Shown here: positions 37,569 to 46,408 of the stretch, in pieces
Layout: each line of letters starts with the position of its first letter
Position numbering within the stretch: position 1 is the first letter of the stretch
From: Bacteroidaceae bacterium
Lineage (GTDB): Bacteria; Bacteroidota; Bacteroidia; Bacteroidales; Bacteroidaceae
Assembly: GCA_017507385.1 (NCBI GenBank)
Contig: JAFWAX010000084.1
Location: 21,996-85,995 of the forward strand
DNA: 64,000 nt
Reading direction: 5' to 3'
Made by a program: the position numbers and the translations under genes
The notes under the pieces: generated by a model
Seen by the model: the letters and a program-made list of their open reading frames with translations, nothing else
Told to the model about the DNA's origin: nothing
Databases searched by the model: none

Positions 37569-38498
37569 TCATCTGTCAACAAAGAACAGCATGACACCCG
37601 CCACACTGATGAGGGCACCAACGATTTCAAGAATGGTTATTTTCTGACGAAAGAAATACCAGCTGGGCAGAATGATAAAGATGGGAGTCATAGCCATGAT
37701 GGTCTGGGCAATGCCTGTACTGGTATGGAGCGTTGCCATAAGCGAAAGACTCACTCCCAGGAAAGGTCCCATCAGCGTGGCGAGAAAAGCAAAGGCCATG
37801 CCACGGCCATCACGGCAGACTGAAACAACCTGACGCGTTCTCCTCGTCAGGAGCATGGCAAGCAAGAATCCCGCAAAACCTGTTACGGCACGGATGAAGG
37901 TGCTGGCAAAAGGCATTATATCCAATGCTTCAGGGGTTGTGATGAGAGTTTCATAATGAGTCATGCCGACCTTACTGAGCACCAGTCCAATGCCTTGCCC
38001 GAGCCCTGCACCGATTCCGAACAGAACGCCTTTTAAGGGAAGTTTCAAACTCAAACGGAGATATCCACCACCTTTAGACAATACGCTCAACCCTATACCA
38101 AACATCGTAACGAGCATTCCAACCACAGCAAGCACAGACATCCGTTCACCCAAAAGGATGAAGGCAAAAATGGCTGCGGCAGCAGGAGCCAACGTCATGA
38201 ACAGCTGTCCAAAGCGACTGCCTATGAGCAGATAAGAGTTGAACAAGCAATAATCTCCCAACACATAACCGATAAATCCCGAGAGCGAAAGCCACATCCA
38301 CGTTTCAGCATCAGCGTCCTGCGGCAAAGGCTGGCCGCACACCACCCACATGAGGATGCTCAAGAGCACCAACGAAAGAAACATGCGAATGATATTCAAG
38401 CCCAATGGCGACAAGCGCCTGCTCGCCACTTCTGAGGCCATGGCCGTAACTGTCCAGAGGAAAGTCACCAGCAACGAGATTAATTCTCCTTTATACAT
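37569..38498 (-). CDS. EamA/DMT-family transporter
   Basis: Inner-membrane permease of the drug/metabolite transporter superfamily, 309 residues with about ten membrane helices arranged as two EamA repeats (N-terminal YKGELISLLVTFLWTVTAM; second repeat starting near residue 155 with FGIGAGLGQGIGLVLSKVG). Typical Pro and Gly kinks (PLGLNIIRMFLS, GYVLGDYCLF) are present. Substrate unknown. It follows the GH106 gene by 19 nt, so it is likely cotranscribed and could move a sugar or metabolite, but DMT proteins have very diverse substrates. Confidence 0.88.
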   Translation of the reverse strand: MYKGELISLLVTFLWTVTAMASEVASRRLSPLGLNIIRMFLSLVLLSILMWVVCGQPLPQDADAETWMWLSLSGFIGYVLGDYCLFNSYLLIGSRFGQLFMTLAPAAAAIFAFILLGERMSVLAVVGMLVTMFGIGLSVLSKGGGYLRLSLKLPLKGVLFGIGAGLGQGIGLVLSKVGMTHYETLITTPEALDIMPFASTFIRAVTGFAGFLLAMLLTRRTRQVVSVCRDGRGMAFAFLATLMGPFLGVSLSLMATLHTSTGIAQTIMAMTPIFIILPSWYFFRQKITILEIVGALISVAGVMLFFVDR

Positions 38499-38517
38499 TA
38501 TTGCGTTGTTTCTATAC

Positions 38518-41103
38518 TTATTCTACTGCATAAGAGATGATTCTCACCTCGCTGTTCAAGCCTGACGGAACAGGCTGCCATGTGTCGTATCGGCTATTCT
38601 TATAGTTCAAATCCACCACATTGATTTCTTTAAACTTACGCCATTCCACACCATCGCGGTCCATCTGGGCGATGCGGTTGGCTGGCAGATTGGTTACATA
38701 AACTTGAAGTTCATTTTTACCCTTCTTGACATAGGAGGTGATGTCGCAGCGAAAAGGTACGGCAAAAAGGGTGGCAACTTCCTTACCATTAACAACGACA
38801 CGAGCGGATTCACGCACATCGCCAAGGTCGAGGATGTGACGACAGTCATCCAACGCCTTGCTGCGCTTGACAACGAAAGTGGCGGTGTAGCAACCGGTCG
38901 CCATCGTCTTGGCGTATGAGCCACCCAATTCCGTCCACGATTGGGGCCTTTCCATCGGAATCCGCGTAGCCGTAAAGCTTGACAAACCAGCTGCATCATC
39001 GTTGTCAGCATTCATCTTGATGTCCTCTGGGAATGTCAGTACCCATTGATGCAGTTCGGAGTTCTGGAATACGGCTCCTCTATAGGGATGCTGAGACGCT
39101 TTCACAACAGACGAGTGGCGGTCATCTGTGAAGGTGCGGAGGATGACGCTCTCGCCACTGAAGAGTTGAATGCGCACCTTCCCATTCTGAAACTTAGGAT
39201 GAGTTATATCGCCTGTCATAGGATTGTAGAATAGCGCTTCTTCGTCATCCACGCCAAGAGCGATGTAAGCATCAATATCATTGGGAGTAAGGTTGCTTAT
39301 AAAATAGTGATGCCCATCGGAATTGCTGCGGCGAATGCAGGAAAGTCCGTGTTCTGTACGCATGGGCTCGATACGTCCTCCCGCCAATAAAAGAGCTTCG
39401 GCATAGTCACTTGCAAGGAAAGACTTCTCTTTCAGGGCTGCCAATGCGTTGTCGAACAGCGCCTTTTCAGACACGAGCCGTCCGTAACCAGGCACACTTT
39501 CTGGATAATGCCCCACAAAAACAACACGCTTACCCTCTGCCGCAATGTCAAGGAGCCGATTGACGGTGGCCGCAGGCATAAAACGCACATCGGGAATGAT
39601 GACTGCATCGTAATGACGATAAGCATCGGTAAGCAGATAGCGGTCTGAAATGTAATCTACATCATAGCCACTCTTGATAATAGTCTGAATGGTCTCAATG
39701 AACTTCGGGGCACGCTTTCCCATGGAATGAATGTCGAACAGGGCAACCGTGCCTGGCTGCTCGTAAACCATATCGTAGAAAGGCAGATAGACGAGAAAAT
39801 CGTTGTCGGGATTTCCCCACTGCAGAAACGACTGGCAACGGCTGATGTACTGGCTGAAAGCTGGCATTGCATTCCACTGCGGATTGTAGGGAGTCATATC
39901 GACAGAAGCATAAAACCGCCAACCCGGCCACGGCTCATCCTTGGGAGAATAGCAGGAGCCATGAAACACCACATGATTGACACCTGAGATAAACATGAGG
40001 TCAAGATCTGGCTTGCACTGCGAAAGCGAAAATCGGAAATGCTCTGTGAGCCATGTAAATGTCTCGCTGGAAGTGAGTTTCTTGCCCGAAACATGGGCTG
40101 CCGAAGAGGCATATTTGAGCATGGAGAGGTCCGAGTCGTTTTTCTTCGTATGGGCAGCATCGGTGCGCAACCCCTTGATTCCAAAATCACTGAGCCCAAA
40201 GCCTTCGCACTCGGGGATGTCAACAGCAGCATAAATGTCAAGAAGATTGGCAGGACTGCCATGCGCCTGATTGCGCGTGATGCTGCCATGGCGATGCGCC
40301 CATTCCGTCCATTGAGAGGTAAAGTTTTCAAGAAGCAGTTCACCAAGCGTCTCACGATAGTCACTGATGACACGCCTGTCGGTATCGGTACGCAGAGAAT
40401 CTTTCTTGCCCAATATATAGGTATAAGGACGAAGATTGTAGCCACGGCGTTGCTGAAATTCTTCATACATGCGAGGAGTCCAGTCGGCTCCATACACTTC
40501 GTAAGAATCATTGAACATCACTTTCGGGAACGACACGCCTTGACTGGCAAACGCGGAATCAAAACGAGCAAGGTAATGCCTCACTGCATCTCGGTCAAAA
40601 TGGTCAATCACCAAACCTTCGCCTCCAGGAGCTGCACGCTTTACCTTTTGAGCAGTACGCCCCACTTCCCAACCACCTTCTTGATTGAAATTCAGCTTAC
40701 AAGCAGCATCTTCAACAGACACAAGCGGACCGCCAAATGGCCATCCCGTACCTGTTGACATGTTGATTTCCACCCCCAGCTGCGCACCTCTCTCTTCCAC
40801 ATATTTCAGCATTTGCATCCAGCGCGGAGAAAGATAGGGAATATCATTAGCATCATTCCCTTGCACTCCGTAGATTGGGGTAATCTCAACACCTCCTATA
40901 CCAGCTTGAGCAAATGCCTTCAGATTAGAGTCAATACCCGCCGAATCCACCGCACTGCCCAACCACCACCAACGGGTGTAAGGCTTACACTCTTGGCTAA
41001 CAGACGGCCACGACTGAGACAGGACGTCAGTTCTATGAAAAAAGAGAAGACAAAATACAATAAATGCTTTTGCAAAGAATATGAAATTGAGCGTTTTTTT
41101 CAT
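38518..41103 (-). CDS. GH106-like alpha-L-rhamnosidase
   Basis: Predicted secreted exo-hydrolase removing alpha-L-rhamnose from pectin. 861 residues with signal peptide (hydrophobic FIFFAKAFIVFCLLFF). The family start PYTRWWWLGSAVD near residue 42, the barrel segment AGIGGVEITPIYGVQGND, NMSTGTGWPFGGPLV, and DSYEVYGADWTPRMYEEFQ followed by RRGYNLRPYT match GH106. The last 150 residues contain a jelly-roll resembling a carbohydrate-binding module (GDVRESARVVVNGKEVATL). Upstream of the transporter gene in an operon. Together with the PL11 lyase in this window it fits rhamnogalacturonan degradation. Confidence 0.87.
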   Translation of the reverse strand: MKKTLNFIFFAKAFIVFCLLFFHRTDVLSQSWPSVSQECKPYTRWWWLGSAVDSAGIDSNLKAFAQAGIGGVEITPIYGVQGNDANDIPYLSPRWMQMLKYVEERGAQLGVEINMSTGTGWPFGGPLVSVEDAACKLNFNQEGGWEVGRTAQKVKRAAPGGEGLVIDHFDRDAVRHYLARFDSAFASQGVSFPKVMFNDSYEVYGADWTPRMYEEFQQRRGYNLRPYTYILGKKDSLRTDTDRRVISDYRETLGELLLENFTSQWTEWAHRHGSITRNQAHGSPANLLDIYAAVDIPECEGFGLSDFGIKGLRTDAAHTKKNDSDLSMLKYASSAAHVSGKKLTSSETFTWLTEHFRFSLSQCKPDLDLMFISGVNHVVFHGSCYSPKDEPWPGWRFYASVDMTPYNPQWNAMPAFSQYISRCQSFLQWGNPDNDFLVYLPFYDMVYEQPGTVALFDIHSMGKRAPKFIETIQTIIKSGYDVDYISDRYLLTDAYRHYDAVIIPDVRFMPAATVNRLLDIAAEGKRVVFVGHYPESVPGYGRLVSEKALFDNALAALKEKSFLASDYAEALLLAGGRIEPMRTEHGLSCIRRSNSDGHHYFISNLTPNDIDAYIALGVDDEEALFYNPMTGDITHPKFQNGKVRIQLFSGESVILRTFTDDRHSSVVKASQHPYRGAVFQNSELHQWVLTFPEDIKMNADNDDAAGLSSFTATRIPMERPQSWTELGGSYAKTMATGCYTATFVVKRSKALDDCRHILDLGDVRESARVVVNGKEVATLFAVPFRCDITSYVKKGKNELQVYVTNLPANRIAQMDRDGVEWRKFKEINVVDLNYKNSRYDTWQPVPSGLNSEVRIISYAVE

Positions 41104-41183
41104 TTTAGAATAATTAGAACTGGTTTATCATGCGAAAATACAACTATTTGACGTCATTGACAATTTTTATATCATTTTTTGAT

Positions 41184-41191
41184 TATCTTTG
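41184..41191 (+). promoter_or_regulatory. -7 box of UpxY-like gene
   Basis: TATCTTTG matches TAnnTTTG. It lies only 9 nt before an in-frame ATG at 41201 but 30 nt before ATG 41222, favouring the latter start. No -33 TTTG at 19-21 nt. Confidence 0.55.
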
Positions 41192-41221
41192 TAAGGTTTT
41201 ATGCTTCACAGCTTTACTCAC

Positions 41222-41803
41222 ATGTCAGAAGAAGGTCAATTGGACATAAAGAAAACAACTGCACAAAACGAGGAAGAAACACAATGGTTTGTCCTGAAAG
41301 TGAGCCGCAAAGAGCGGCTGGCTACAGAAGTGCTGGAAGGAGCCGGATTGAGAACATTCTGCCCGACAGTGCCTACAGACATCACCATAAGGGGCGAGAA
41401 ACGCATTGCAGAGCGTCCTCTCATACCAAACACCATTTTTGTTTCCGCACCTTTCGGCATTCTTAACAGCATCAGAAGGCAACATCCTTTCATCACATAT
41501 TGCTACCAAAAACAGGACGGAAGGTATAAAATTCTGCATGTACCAGAACGAGAAATGGAGCGTTTCATCGACTCAACGGAAAAGATGAAGAACGACATTA
41601 CTTATTTCCGACCTGAGGAAGTGGAACTTAAGACAGGCGACAAAGTACGCATTGTTGGCGGAATCTTTGACGGCTACGAAGGGACGCTGCTGAAGGCGAA
41701 AGGACGAGCCAAACGAATGTTTCTTGTCAACTTCGAGCTACTGGGTGCCTTGGGCACGCACATTGAGCCACAATACATCCGACTCATCAAAAGCGAACAA
41801 TAA
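41222..41803 (+). CDS. UpxY-family NusG-like transcription antiterminator
   Basis: Specialised NusG paralogue that in Bacteroides lets RNA polymerase read through the leader of a capsule operon. 193 residues from ATG 41222 (chosen because of the promoter position). N-terminal NGN domain: WFVLKVSRKERLATEVLEG, LIPNTIFVSAPF; C-terminal KOW motif: GDKVRIVGGIFDGYEGTLLKAKG, about 140-165 (given in part). It is unusual that no polysaccharide operon follows on the same strand: the next genes are convergent, and the large glycan cluster at 46.6-64 kb is on the other strand. It may act in trans, or be left from an ancestral locus. Confidence 0.88.
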   Translation: MSEEGQLDIKKTTAQNEEETQWFVLKVSRKERLATEVLEGAGLRTFCPTVPTDITIRGEKRIAERPLIPNTIFVSAPFGILNSIRRQHPFITYCYQKQDGRYKILHVPEREMERFIDSTEKMKNDITYFRPEEVELKTGDKVRIVGGIFDGYEGTLLKAKGRAKRMFLVNFELLGALGTHIEPQYIRLIKSEQ

Positions 41804-41873
41804 TCCAGCCTCCTCCATTCTTAGCCAGACAACAACTCACTTCATTACTCCCCCACCACCAATAGAAAGTACC

Positions 41874-41917
41874 AATAAAATCTCGCAACCGCACAACAGC
41901 GATTGCGAGATTTTATT
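41874..41917. terminator. Bidirectional terminator
   Basis: Perfect 15-bp stem AATAAAATCTCGCAA / TTGCGAGATTTTATT with a 14-nt loop, between the convergent UpxY-like gene and the dockerin-like gene. A runs on one side and T runs on the other serve both directions. Confidence 0.88.
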
Positions 41918-41963
41918 AAATTCAGCAAAACTTTATTTATTTTACCAAATACAAACAAATCAG

Positions 41964-44147
41964 CTACTTGACCAGTATCTTCTTGATACTTCCGTCGCTC
42001 ATTTTGACTAAGTTGACACCTTTTTGAGGATTTGGCAGAAGCACACCGCTAACAGAGCTATAAGTAACGACTGAAATAGCAGGATTCGTGACATCCTCAA
42101 TTTCTTCAATACCATTAACTATACCCATGTTAATGATATAGTCATCCAACATGACTGATTTGAGGTTCGGTTTTGTTATCATGCCATTCATCAACGTAAT
42201 TTGTTCATTCTCATTAGGAGCAGTATCGTCATCTGCAGTTAGAGACATCGTAACAACAGTTCCCGAATCTTTTATAAAGTTGGCATTGTCATTTGCGTAA
42301 CAAATCACACGGATGATATTTCCTTCTTGCTGAGCAACGGCTAATTGATGCTGCGCAGAAGAAACATCACCCAGCGATACTTGAGGTCTTCCGTCTGTGT
42401 CAAGTGCAATCCGCAGTCCTTCAGGCACTTTTACATCAAACGCAAATGCCGTAAAGCTTCCCAAGCCATCCATCTTTATGCTTATAGGCGCACTTTCTCC
42501 TACTTCCACCACTAAATTCTCAACAGCAAAGGATGGTACTGAACTTGCATCAGAAGCCGCACGAGATTTCGATGCAGCAGGAATAAACTCTCCGTTTTGA
42601 GAATAGTTCACCAATGCAACAACATCGTCCACCAATGTCTTGCCATCACCTGTAAAGTCAATGACTGGCACCACAACCGATTCATCCTTCATTTGATTAT
42701 CCGCTAGAAGTACAGAAGTTGCAGCTAATTGTATATCATCCGCATTCACATTGCCATCCATATCCACATCTCCTTGAGTTACTTCTTCCATTACAGGGGA
42801 TATTGAAATCTTAGCAATACGTAATTCACGAGAATATGTTTCCCTCTGTCTACTATTTATTTGAGATTGCAGTTGCAACACTCTCGACACAGGCATATTC
42901 TCTCCCTTTGTATCTATTTGAATGGTGAATGTCTCCACCTTTCCTCCGCCATATATGAAATAGTCTCCTTCTCCATGCTCACCCGTCAAATCGGGGTTGG
43001 CGAACCGCATTCTCTCGCTATCATCATCATCATAAAGATGCACATAAAATCTATTAGGCCGCACATCTTCAAGATCTTCCGTATTAGGTGCAATAGTAAT
43101 AGACACATTATAGATGCGGTTAGGCAACAACATGAATGGAATCTTGTAGCCAACAAACGGATTGACAGATCCAGAACTTGGAATAGCTTTAACATAGCTA
43201 TTGCCTTCAATATTCCAAGAAGCATCGCACGCCACAGATATTATTTCGCGTACGTTTTTGGTATACACTAATTTCCCACGCTTGTCTAATGTTGAGTCAG
43301 CCTGTGTGATGTCCACATCAGCGGTGGCCTTCAGCAAGTTTGGCACTAAGTCGTCACACACTTTGTCAACAACATGCGCACAGGCAATAGGGTCAACTTC
43401 ATCATAATATGCAACCGTATGCGCTTTCATCAGTTCCACTTCTGCTGAAGAAAGATGGCGGAACCATTCTGCCACCAATGCTTTCTTGATTGACTCTGAA
43501 GGTACCTCGCCAAAAATGTTCTTGTATTTCAAGCAATAAGCCTCCCATGCTTTTGCCGTTGGAAGCACAGGGTGCGCATTTGACAAATCCACTTGGCTAT
43601 ACCATGTGCCAAACGTTTCTGTGTCACTCAACAGTTTAGAAAGAGACAATAGCGTTGTGAATGCCTTCGTGGTGCCATAGAGCGTATCGCCTTTCACAAA
43701 ATAGGGTGTCACATAATAGGTCTTTTCAGACTCAAGACCGGAGATCTTGAATCCATAATCGACCTCTTCATCAAGTCCCTTGAAACTGTAGAAAAATCCA
43801 GAACCTTTATATGGCAAATCGCTATCAAGACTATTCATCTGGATAAAGCCTCCCTGTTCTTTCTCCTCTGATTCTGATATGTGGAAACCAAAGTCATCCA
43901 GCAAGTCGCCATCAGCAACGTGCAGCTCCATCTCAGCAGAGTGGCCCCATACGTCTGCAACCTGAATCGTCAAATCGCCATTCTTTTCATCTCCTATAGG
44001 CTGCCCCCAGAAAGACAATGTTGCTTTTGATGCATACACATACTTCGTTTCTTCCTCATCTGTATTGGAGTTAAAGATGAGTATGGACTGGGCTTGAGCT
44101 GTCAGTGTAATCAAGCCCGTGACAACTGCAATGATATATTTATTCAT
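41964..44147 (-). CDS. Secreted T9SS cargo with dockerin-like and cohesin-like domains
   Basis: Cell-surface protein of unknown role, 727 residues, signal peptide ending AQAQ. Residues about 20-450 are unrecognised, partly beta-rich. At about 455-520 are two calcium-loop segments GDVDMDGNVNADDIQLAA and VIDFTGDGKTLVDDVVAL, the duplicated pattern of a type I dockerin. At about 530-650 a beta-sandwich (VVEVGESAPISIKMDGL, FAFDVKVPEGLRI) resembles cohesin. The C-terminus GVNLVKMSDGSIKKILVK is a T9SS sorting tail almost identical in pattern to that of the 1399-5265 product. Dockerin and cohesin-like folds in the same chain more likely form an intramolecular unit than a cellulosome (inference). It follows the fasciclin-type gene by 20 nt. 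Confidence 0.8.
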   Translation of the reverse strand: MNKYIIAVVTGLITLTAQAQSILIFNSNTDEEETKYVYASKATLSFWGQPIGDEKNGDLTIQVADVWGHSAEMELHVADGDLLDDFGFHISESEEKEQGGFIQMNSLDSDLPYKGSGFFYSFKGLDEEVDYGFKISGLESEKTYYVTPYFVKGDTLYGTTKAFTTLLSLSKLLSDTETFGTWYSQVDLSNAHPVLPTAKAWEAYCLKYKNIFGEVPSESIKKALVAEWFRHLSSAEVELMKAHTVAYYDEVDPIACAHVVDKVCDDLVPNLLKATADVDITQADSTLDKRGKLVYTKNVREIISVACDASWNIEGNSYVKAIPSSGSVNPFVGYKIPFMLLPNRIYNVSITIAPNTEDLEDVRPNRFYVHLYDDDDSERMRFANPDLTGEHGEGDYFIYGGGKVETFTIQIDTKGENMPVSRVLQLQSQINSRQRETYSRELRIAKISISPVMEEVTQGDVDMDGNVNADDIQLAATSVLLADNQMKDESVVVPVIDFTGDGKTLVDDVVALVNYSQNGEFIPAASKSRAASDASSVPSFAVENLVVEVGESAPISIKMDGLGSFTAFAFDVKVPEGLRIALDTDGRPQVSLGDVSSAQHQLAVAQQEGNIIRVICYANDNANFIKDSGTVVTMSLTADDDTAPNENEQITLMNGMITKPNLKSVMLDDYIINMGIVNGIEEIEDVTNPAISVVTYSSVSGVLLPNPQKGVNLVKMSDGSIKKILVK

Positions 44148-44167
44148 ATAAAATTATGCTTAAAACG

Positions 44168-45988
44168 TTAATAAATATCTTCTGTTTCAATCAACGAGAC
44201 TGGAATCAATTCAATGAAATCAAGATTCAATTCACAGTTATAGAGATCTCCCACCTGTTCCAGACGGAGATAGTGGTCAGATTTGCCATCCGTCTCAAAC
44301 GTCCCGACAACTCGGCGAATCGTGTTATCCTGCCCTCGCATCGACGTTGAAGAAGCATCAAAAGCACTGCGCCAGCCGCAATGGTAGTCGCCAGGCCCCT
44401 TCATCCATCCCTTTTCGTGAATCTCTTTGTCAAAGGCTGCAATAGCTTCATCACTGCCAAGATTTTCGTCACTTGCCCATCCGAAGAGTTTTCTTCCACC
44501 TGGACGGAAATCTATGGAATCGCCAACTAATTCATCGTCTATATACATATTAATTTGTCCTCTCGAAACAAATCCGACACATGTCATGAATCGAAGCTCA
44601 TATTTTCCGGCAGGCAACGACGGCAATTTGATCTTTACATCATAGGGACCTTTCAAAATAACCTCATCCCCTTGATATGACCAGAAATACAACGAACGAG
44701 AGCGCACATGCATGTGTGTATCATAATCATATTCGAAGTTTCGCACATAACCAGACTTGAAGCCAACACATCGGCTATCGTTATTGGCCGCCATGGATAT
44801 ATTTTTGGCTGTTCCATAACGATCCCCATTACGCCAATAATGTCCGCGTGGATTATCCCCATCGCTCATTCTTGTCATGAAATCAGGAGACAAAGTCGTA
44901 GCATCTAAGCGTATGCGGTCATGGCACACCACTTTCTGCATTGTTTCATCATAAGCAGCAATTTCATCGATGTAGTGATAAATGCCATTATATGCAACGT
45001 TTGTTGCATTCATCTGCGATGGAGGTGTGATTTTTGCGCCGCGTACAAAAATGCCCTGCGCATCAGGTTTTGTCTGCACACCTCTACGATTCACATAAAG
45101 ACCTTCCGCATTTCCAGAAGGGAATGAGAACTTCAGAATGGAATGCGGCATCAACGTCTCATACCAGTCGCAGATGTCCGCTTTTCTGCGATTGAAGTTG
45201 TTGGGCAAATCGCCTCCATCCATGGCCGTTACTCTGTAATAATCGCCATATATTGGCAACAAGTGATAAGAGATGAATCTATTCAACGCATTGCGGCGGT
45301 CTGTCTCATCTGTAACATTCTTGTCTTCCGGATACATAGGGTCATAGATTGCATGAGCTTTCTTGCGCAAATCGTCAAGATTGCTGATGCCATACTTCTC
45401 ATACAGCACAGCATCCGGAACAAGTAAAGCCGTATAGTTGTAATAACGATAATCAGGGTATGCCACATTATCGTACGCACCACCGCCAACAGGGATACAC
45501 AGTCTGTCGTTGATCCAAGTACAAGAGTCTATACGGTCCTGAGATGTTGCCCAAGTATAAGTCGCATCCATATAATGCAGAAGCGAATCTTCCATGTGGG
45601 TTGCTTTCAACGCTGCATAATAAATAGAGACGTTCGGGTCTTGAGCAATGACCGAAGGGAGGCAAATCTCTCCGATAGAAGCTGGAACAATGGATTTCAG
45701 TTGAGCAATTGGCACCATTTGCTTGGTACCATCAATCTCAAGAATCACCATTTCTGTCGTTCCTTGCTGTACATCTTCAAACTGGAGATCTTTGACATCC
45801 AATTCCTTATTCTTGCCATCGTAACTTATGATTACTTTTTCACCATACATGCCAAAAGTCACCATAGGATTTTCTGCAAGAGAAATCTTTTCTTTTGAGC
45901 CATCTGTTTTATTTACAATCAGCTGGCTCCGACCATGTGCCATCCAACTTGCTGCACACAAGATCATTGACAATAGAATTTTTCTCAT
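44168..45988 (-). CDS. Fasciclin-type secreted protein
   Basis: Probable surface or periplasmic adhesion protein, 606 residues, signal peptide ending AHG-R. An N-terminal stretch LIVNKTDGSKEKISLAENP (20-45) is the repeated-strand start common in Prevotella surface proteins. About residues 110-310 resemble a fasciclin domain (YTALLVPDAVLYEKYGISNL, LNRFISYHLLP). The last 250 residues contain a jelly-roll (GPYDVKIKLPSLPAGKYELR, MYIDDELVGD). No sorting tail. First gene of a two-gene operon with the dockerin-like cargo; its promoter box lies just downstream of a G8 tract. Confidence 0.68.
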   Translation of the reverse strand: MRKILLSMILCAASWMAHGRSQLIVNKTDGSKEKISLAENPMVTFGMYGEKVIISYDGKNKELDVKDLQFEDVQQGTTEMVILEIDGTKQMVPIAQLKSIVPASIGEICLPSVIAQDPNVSIYYAALKATHMEDSLLHYMDATYTWATSQDRIDSCTWINDRLCIPVGGGAYDNVAYPDYRYYNYTALLVPDAVLYEKYGISNLDDLRKKAHAIYDPMYPEDKNVTDETDRRNALNRFISYHLLPIYGDYYRVTAMDGGDLPNNFNRRKADICDWYETLMPHSILKFSFPSGNAEGLYVNRRGVQTKPDAQGIFVRGAKITPPSQMNATNVAYNGIYHYIDEIAAYDETMQKVVCHDRIRLDATTLSPDFMTRMSDGDNPRGHYWRNGDRYGTAKNISMAANNDSRCVGFKSGYVRNFEYDYDTHMHVRSRSLYFWSYQGDEVILKGPYDVKIKLPSLPAGKYELRFMTCVGFVSRGQINMYIDDELVGDSIDFRPGGRKLFGWASDENLGSDEAIAAFDKEIHEKGWMKGPGDYHCGWRSAFDASSTSMRGQDNTIRRVVGTFETDGKSDHYLRLEQVGDLYNCELNLDFIELIPVSLIETEDIY

Positions 45989-46041
45989 AAGTTTTAAAGA
46001 TTTAACGTTATAAATAATTGTGCATTTTTCATTCTACCCCA

Positions 46042-46049
46042 CAAAGATA
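46042..46049 (-). promoter_or_regulatory. -7 box of fasciclin/dockerin operon
   Basis: Reverse-strand TATCTTTG, 53 nt before the start at 45988. The expected -33 position, 19-20 nt upstream, is occupied by a G8 tract instead of TTTG. Confidence 0.6.
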
Positions 46050-46068
46050 CGTAAAAAGAACATTTTTA

Positions 46069-46076
46069 CCCCCCCC
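46069..46076. repeat. C8/G8 homopolymer at the -33 position
   Basis: Eight C on the plus strand (eight G on the transcribed direction), starting 19 nt upstream of the TATCTTTG box, followed by TAAAAA as at 5217. Confidence 0.9.
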
Positions 46077-46184
46077 GAATGTTAATCTTTGTTAATATAG
46101 ATAAATTCTATCTCAACACGAGTTTGACGAAATAAAAATTCATAATCAACTTAAACAAAAAATAAGATTTCGTTCTTGAAGCAT

Positions 46185-46262
46185 GCACCGTGCGCATAAT
46201 ATTCAAAACACCGCCTGCGAAATATTTCAAACACGGCGTTTTAAATATTATGCAGGCGGTGA
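46185..46262. repeat. Dispersed palindromic element, copy 4
   Basis: 78-bp copy with the same AT-rich cores (CATAATATT...AATATTATG) but imperfect arms: the left outer arm CACCGTGCG is of the copy-1 type, while the right outer arm CAGGCGGTG is of the copy-2 type. The right half, reverse-complemented, differs from the left half of copy 2 at only two positions. Confidence 0.92.
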
Positions 46263-46315
46263 GCGCATAGGAACAGTATCGTCGAACTCGGTAGTGTTTC
46301 CTTTGTAAGTAACAT

Positions 46316-46356
46316 AAGTTGTAATTTTTGATTTGGACACCCAAAATTACAAACTT
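46316..46356. repeat. Inverted repeat preceding a T-run hairpin
   Basis: AAGTTGTAATTTT pairs with AAAATTACAAACTT (one bulged base), enclosing about 14 nt. It directly precedes the terminator-like hairpin at 46360. Confidence 0.75.
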
Positions 46357-46359
46357 GTC

Positions 46360-46391
46360 AGGACTAGCCCAACATGGCTGGTCCTTTTTTT
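46360..46391 (+). terminator. Terminator-like hairpin without an annotated upstream gene
   Basis: 10-bp stem AGGACTAGCC / GGCTGGTCCT (one G-T pair), 6-nt loop, then seven T on the plus strand. No plus-strand gene ends here, so a short untranslated RNA starting near 46312 is possible. Confidence 0.7.
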
Positions 46392-46408
46392 ATACTTAAC
46401 TCAGACAC

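Noticed and set aside
41964..44147. Cellulosome component
   Set aside because: Dockerin-like and cohesin-like segments are present, but in one chain with no scaffoldin or catalytic dockerin proteins in the window; similar calcium-loop segments are common in Bacteroidetes surface proteins.
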